Assembly (NCBI GenBank): GCA_902766805.1
Contig: CACXFF010000088.1
Coordinates: 1-8,016 of the forward strand
Direction: 5' to 3'
DNA from: an uncultured Coriobacteriaceae bacterium
GTDB taxonomy: Bacteria > Actinomycetota > Coriobacteriia > Coriobacteriales > Atopobiaceae
DNA length: 8,016 bases
Made by a program: the position numbers and the translations under genes
Shown: positions 5,982 to 8,016 of the stretch, piece by piece
Layout of the letters: each line of letters starts with the position of its first letter
How positions within the stretch are numbered: the stretch's first letter is position 1
Notes under the pieces: model-generated
The model's input: only the letters and a program-made list of their open reading frames with translations
Told to the model about the DNA's origin: nothing
Databases searched by the model: none

Positions 5982-6016
5982 GGTGGCGGACTTGTACCCG
6001 GTACACCTTCGTCACC
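5982..6016. repeat. Palindrome copy 1, imperfect hairpin after thiI
   Basis: The left arm 5982-5997 pairs with 6001-6016 around loop CCG. There are five pairs next to the loop, a 2x2 internal mismatch, then nine pairs of which two are G-T. As RNA from the thiI strand these two are wobble pairs; from the comEC strand they would be A-C mismatches. The hairpin is therefore better in the thiI transcript. It starts 8 bases after the thiI stop and shares GTGGCGGACTTGT with the second copy. A terminator or mRNA-end stabiliser for thiI is the likely role, although no T-run follows. Confidence 0.6.
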
Positions 6017-6017
6017 C

Positions 6018-8016
6018 TCAAACTGTGGTTGAACGTGGCGGACTTGTGCTAGGCACAAGTCCGCCACGTGCGTAGAGGATCACGTCGCCGCAGTCTTTGG
6101 TGCAGAGGAAGCGCGCGCCGACAGCCTCGAGCGCCTGTACGCAGGCGGGGTCGGGGTGGCCGTAGCTGTTGTGCGCGCCTGCGCTTGCCACCGCGACAGA
6201 CGGGCTCAGGGCGCGGGCCTGGGCTTGGGTGAGCGAGGCAGCCGACCCGTGATGGCCCAGCTTGAGGAAGTCCACGGGTCCCAGCTGCCCGCCTGAGAGC
6301 AGCGCCTCGAGCACGTCTTGCTCGGCGTCTCCCGTGAGCAGGCCCGTGAAGCCGCCCTCCTGGTGGGCGAGCCCGAAGACGAGCGAGTCGGGGTTGGCCG
6401 TGCCGTCTGTGGGGGCACGGGGCCAAAGCACCCGCAGGGCATAGCCACCCGCGTGCAGCACGTCGCCGCAGGAGAGTTCTTGCAGCCTCTGGGCTCCGCA
6501 GGCGCGCACGGCGTCTGCGAGCTCGGGCACGAGGTGTCCGGCCACGCCCGCGGCCACGTAGACGCAGTTCGGTCGCCAGGCTGCCAATGACGCCAAGCCG
6601 CCGTAGTGGTCGTCGTGCTGGTGCGTGACGACGACGGCGTCCAGGTGGAGTACGCCTTGGCGCGTGAGCGCGGCCGCAACCGCGCCGTCGGCGGGGCCGC
6701 AGTCCACGAGCAGCGCATGGGAGCCCTGCTGCACGAGGATGGCGTCTCCCTGCCCGACGTCGAGCACGCAGACGCGGGCCGGGGCGCAGAAGCGCGCACG
6801 CAGCGCCCACACGGCTACGAAGGCACACGCGCACGCTATCACGCTGCGCAGCAGCCGCACGTTGACGCGCGGCCACAGCGCCAGGAGCAGGCCGCCTCCC
6901 ACGACGACGGGCACGGCGCAGGCGAGCGCGTCGGCCTCGAGGGCCAAGCAGCTCCAGGGCAGGCGCGCGAGCGTCCCCACCAAGCACAGCACGGCCGCGC
7001 AGAGCAGGTCGCAGGGGGCGAGCGCCCAAGCGGGGGGCTCGACGAAGGCCGCCACGGCGCAGACGACCACGCCCACGCTCACGATGACGCCTACGAGCGG
7101 CGCCACGAGCAGGTTGGCGACGGGCGCCACGAGTGAGAGCATGCCAAAGCTGGGGAGCGTGAGAGGGCAGCTCACCGCTTGGCACACCGCGCTGGCCGCC
7201 AGGCCGTCGCGCAGCGTGCGCAGGCGCTTGCGGATGCGGATGCCGCGGGTGCCGCGCAGCAGCGCGTGCGTGCGCCCCCGCGTGACGAGGGCCTCGATCA
7301 CGTAGCCCAGGTAGCGCCCAAAGAGCGCGAGGCCCACCACGCAGCACACGCTCAGCAGGTAGCCGAGGTCGCCCACCACGCCGCAGTCGGCCGCGAGCAG
7401 GGCGAGGGCGGCCAACGCGACAGAGCTGAGCCCGTGGCCGCGTCGTCCCGCGGCGTCGGCGCCCTCGGCGACCAGCGCCATGAGCCAAGCGCGCACGGCC
7501 GATGCGGCCATGCCGCTGAACAGCACAAAGACGGCCGAGGAACAGAGCAGCGCGAGGTGGCGTGCGCCGCGGGACAAGCGTGTGCGCTCCCAGGCGCGTG
7601 CCAGCAGGGAGGTCACGATGACCAGGTGGGCTCCCGACACCGCGAGCAGGTGCGACAGGCCGCAGCGGGCGAACAGGTCGCGCGTGCCGTCGGTCGCCAG
7701 CCCCTGGCGCAGGCCGAGCACGCAGCCGGCCAACAGGGCGCGCGGTCCGGGCTCGTAGGCGTCCAGGTGTTCCGCAGCTCGCGCGCGTGCGGCAAGCAAC
7801 CACCCCAGCGGCCCGTCCAGCGCGCCGACGCAGCGCACGCGCGTGGCGCGCAGGCTTCCGCAGACGCAGCGCAGCCTGAGTGATCTGCCCCAGTCATCGT
7901 CCTGTGCGGGCTGATATGCCCCGTTCACGCGGACGAGCTGCCCTTTGCGTAAGCGTCCTGGCGCGTCCGCCTCGTGCCAGCTGAGGACGAGGCGCGCTCC
8001 TGCGCAGGTCCCGTCA
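6018..8016 (-). CDS. comEC: ComEC/Rec2 family DNA-uptake channel (start outside window)
   Basis: ComEC forms the inner-membrane channel that takes up single-stranded DNA during natural transformation. The - strand frame is open to the right edge, giving 665 visible residues; full proteins run about 700-850, so the start and first membrane helices are missing. In order: an OB-like DUF4131 region (about the first 65 visible residues); the Competence membrane domain with GLSHLLAVSGAH (7626-7661), SGMAASAVRAWLM and DLGYLLSVCCVVGL; several further hydrophobic helices; and a C-terminal metallo-beta-lactamase-like domain. That domain begins VCVLDVGQGDAI and contains THQHDDH (6606-6626), LLTGDAE, LKLGHHGS and AGAHNSYGHP. 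The metal-ligand motifs look intact, so a working nuclease-like domain is plausible. The GTG at 7928 is not taken as the start because DUF4131-like sequence continues upstream. The last dozen or so codons lie in a palindromic repeat. The gene converges on thiI. Confidence 0.92.
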   Translation of the reverse strand, partial: DGTCAGARLVLSWHEADAPGRLRKGQLVRVNGAYQPAQDDDWGRSLRLRCVCGSLRATRVRCVGALDGPLGWLLAARARAAEHLDAYEPGPRALLAGCVLGLRQGLATDGTRDLFARCGLSHLLAVSGAHLVIVTSLLARAWERTRLSRGARHLALLCSSAVFVLFSGMAASAVRAWLMALVAEGADAAGRRGHGLSSVALAALALLAADCGVVGDLGYLLSVCCVVGLALFGRYLGYVIEALVTRGRTHALLRGTRGIRIRKRLRTLRDGLAASAVCQAVSCPLTLPSFGMLSLVAPVANLLVAPLVGVIVSVGVVVCAVAAFVEPPAWALAPCDLLCAAVLCLVGTLARLPWSCLALEADALACAVPVVVGGGLLLALWPRVNVRLLRSVIACACAFVAVWALRARFCAPARVCVLDVGQGDAILVQQGSHALLVDCGPADGAVAAALTRQGVLHLDAVVVTHQHDDHYGGLASLAAWRPNCVYVAAGVAGHLVPELADAVRACGAQRLQELSCGDVLHAGGYALRVLWPRAPTDGTANPDSLVFGLAHQEGGFTGLLTGDAEQDVLEALLSGGQLGPVDFLKLGHHGSAASLTQAQARALSPSVAVASAGAHNSYGHPDPACVQALEAVGARFLCTKDCGDVILYARGGLVPSTSPPRSTTV
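6033..6069. repeat. Palindrome copy 2, perfect 17-bp inverted repeat in the comEC 3' end
   Basis: ACGTGGCGGACTTGTGC (6033-6049) is perfectly reverse-complemented at 6053-6069 around the loop TAG. It shares GTGGCGGACTTGT with copy 1, 52 bases to the left. One loop-near pair is A-T in copy 1 and G-C here, a compensatory change. Read on the - strand it encodes roughly GGLVPSTSPPR, near the ComEC C-terminus. Because it is symmetric it forms a hairpin in transcripts from either strand. It may be a bidirectional terminator element or a REP-like repeat; no T-run follows on either side. Confidence 0.75.

Noticed and set aside
5982..6069. A CRISPR array from the repeated GTGGCGGACTTGT
   Set aside because: There are only two copies, each palindromic over its full length, and the space between them holds the comEC stop. 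No further repeats or cas genes are present.
6606..7883. Open frames on the + strand opposite comEC (for example 6606-7136 and 7179-7883)
   Set aside because: They lie within a well-supported comEC, have low-complexity His/Arg/Gln/Ala composition and no domain signal.
7926..7928. GTG at 7928 (- strand) as the comEC start
   Set aside because: The frame stays open for 29 more codons to the edge and those codons read like the DUF4131 region; the true start lies outside the window.

Overview
The window is a high-GC, gene-dense piece of chromosome. It most likely comes from an anaerobic member of the Coriobacteriia (Olsenella/Collinsella/Atopobium type). That placement is inference. It rests on three things: an actinobacterial-type integration host factor, a class 1B dihydroorotate dehydrogenase with its PyrK partner (a two-subunit type known mostly from Firmicutes and anaerobes), and a ThiI without a rhodanese domain. 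No species can be named from sequence reading alone.

Layout: (1) bases 1-3302 carry a pyrimidine-synthesis run on the + strand: pyrC (5' end outside the window), pyrK, pyrD and pyrF. Together these convert carbamoyl-aspartate to dihydroorotate, oxidise it to orotate, and decarboxylate OMP to UMP. pyrE, which makes OMP, is not in the window. pyrK and pyrD overlap by 4 bases, while pyrC/pyrK and pyrD/pyrF are separated by short gaps rich in hairpins. (2) Bases 3303-3498 are the longest intergenic stretch, 196 bases and A+T-richer than the rest. It holds a 9-bp dyad, a candidate promoter and a small leader hairpin. (3) Bases 3499-5974 hold a tight + strand operon: mihF (nucleoid protein), gmk (guanylate kinase), rpoZ (RNA polymerase omega) and thiI (tRNA 4-thiouridine synthetase), with gaps of only 2-5 bases. 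(4) From 6018 to the right edge the - strand encodes most of comEC, the DNA-uptake channel protein. Its start lies beyond the window. thiI and comEC converge.

Most of the window is core housekeeping sequence, and I see no new enzyme system. The most distinctive signal is a pair of related palindromes (about 35 bases each) between and across the thiI and comEC stops. They share the arm GTGGCGGACTTGT, show a compensatory base-pair change, and one forms the last codons of comEC. They look like a repeat family or a bidirectional terminator pair. Other points to check are an 11-bp perfect hairpin just ahead of the pyrF ribosome binding site and the CCAAAAATG/CATTTTTGG dyad ahead of mihF.
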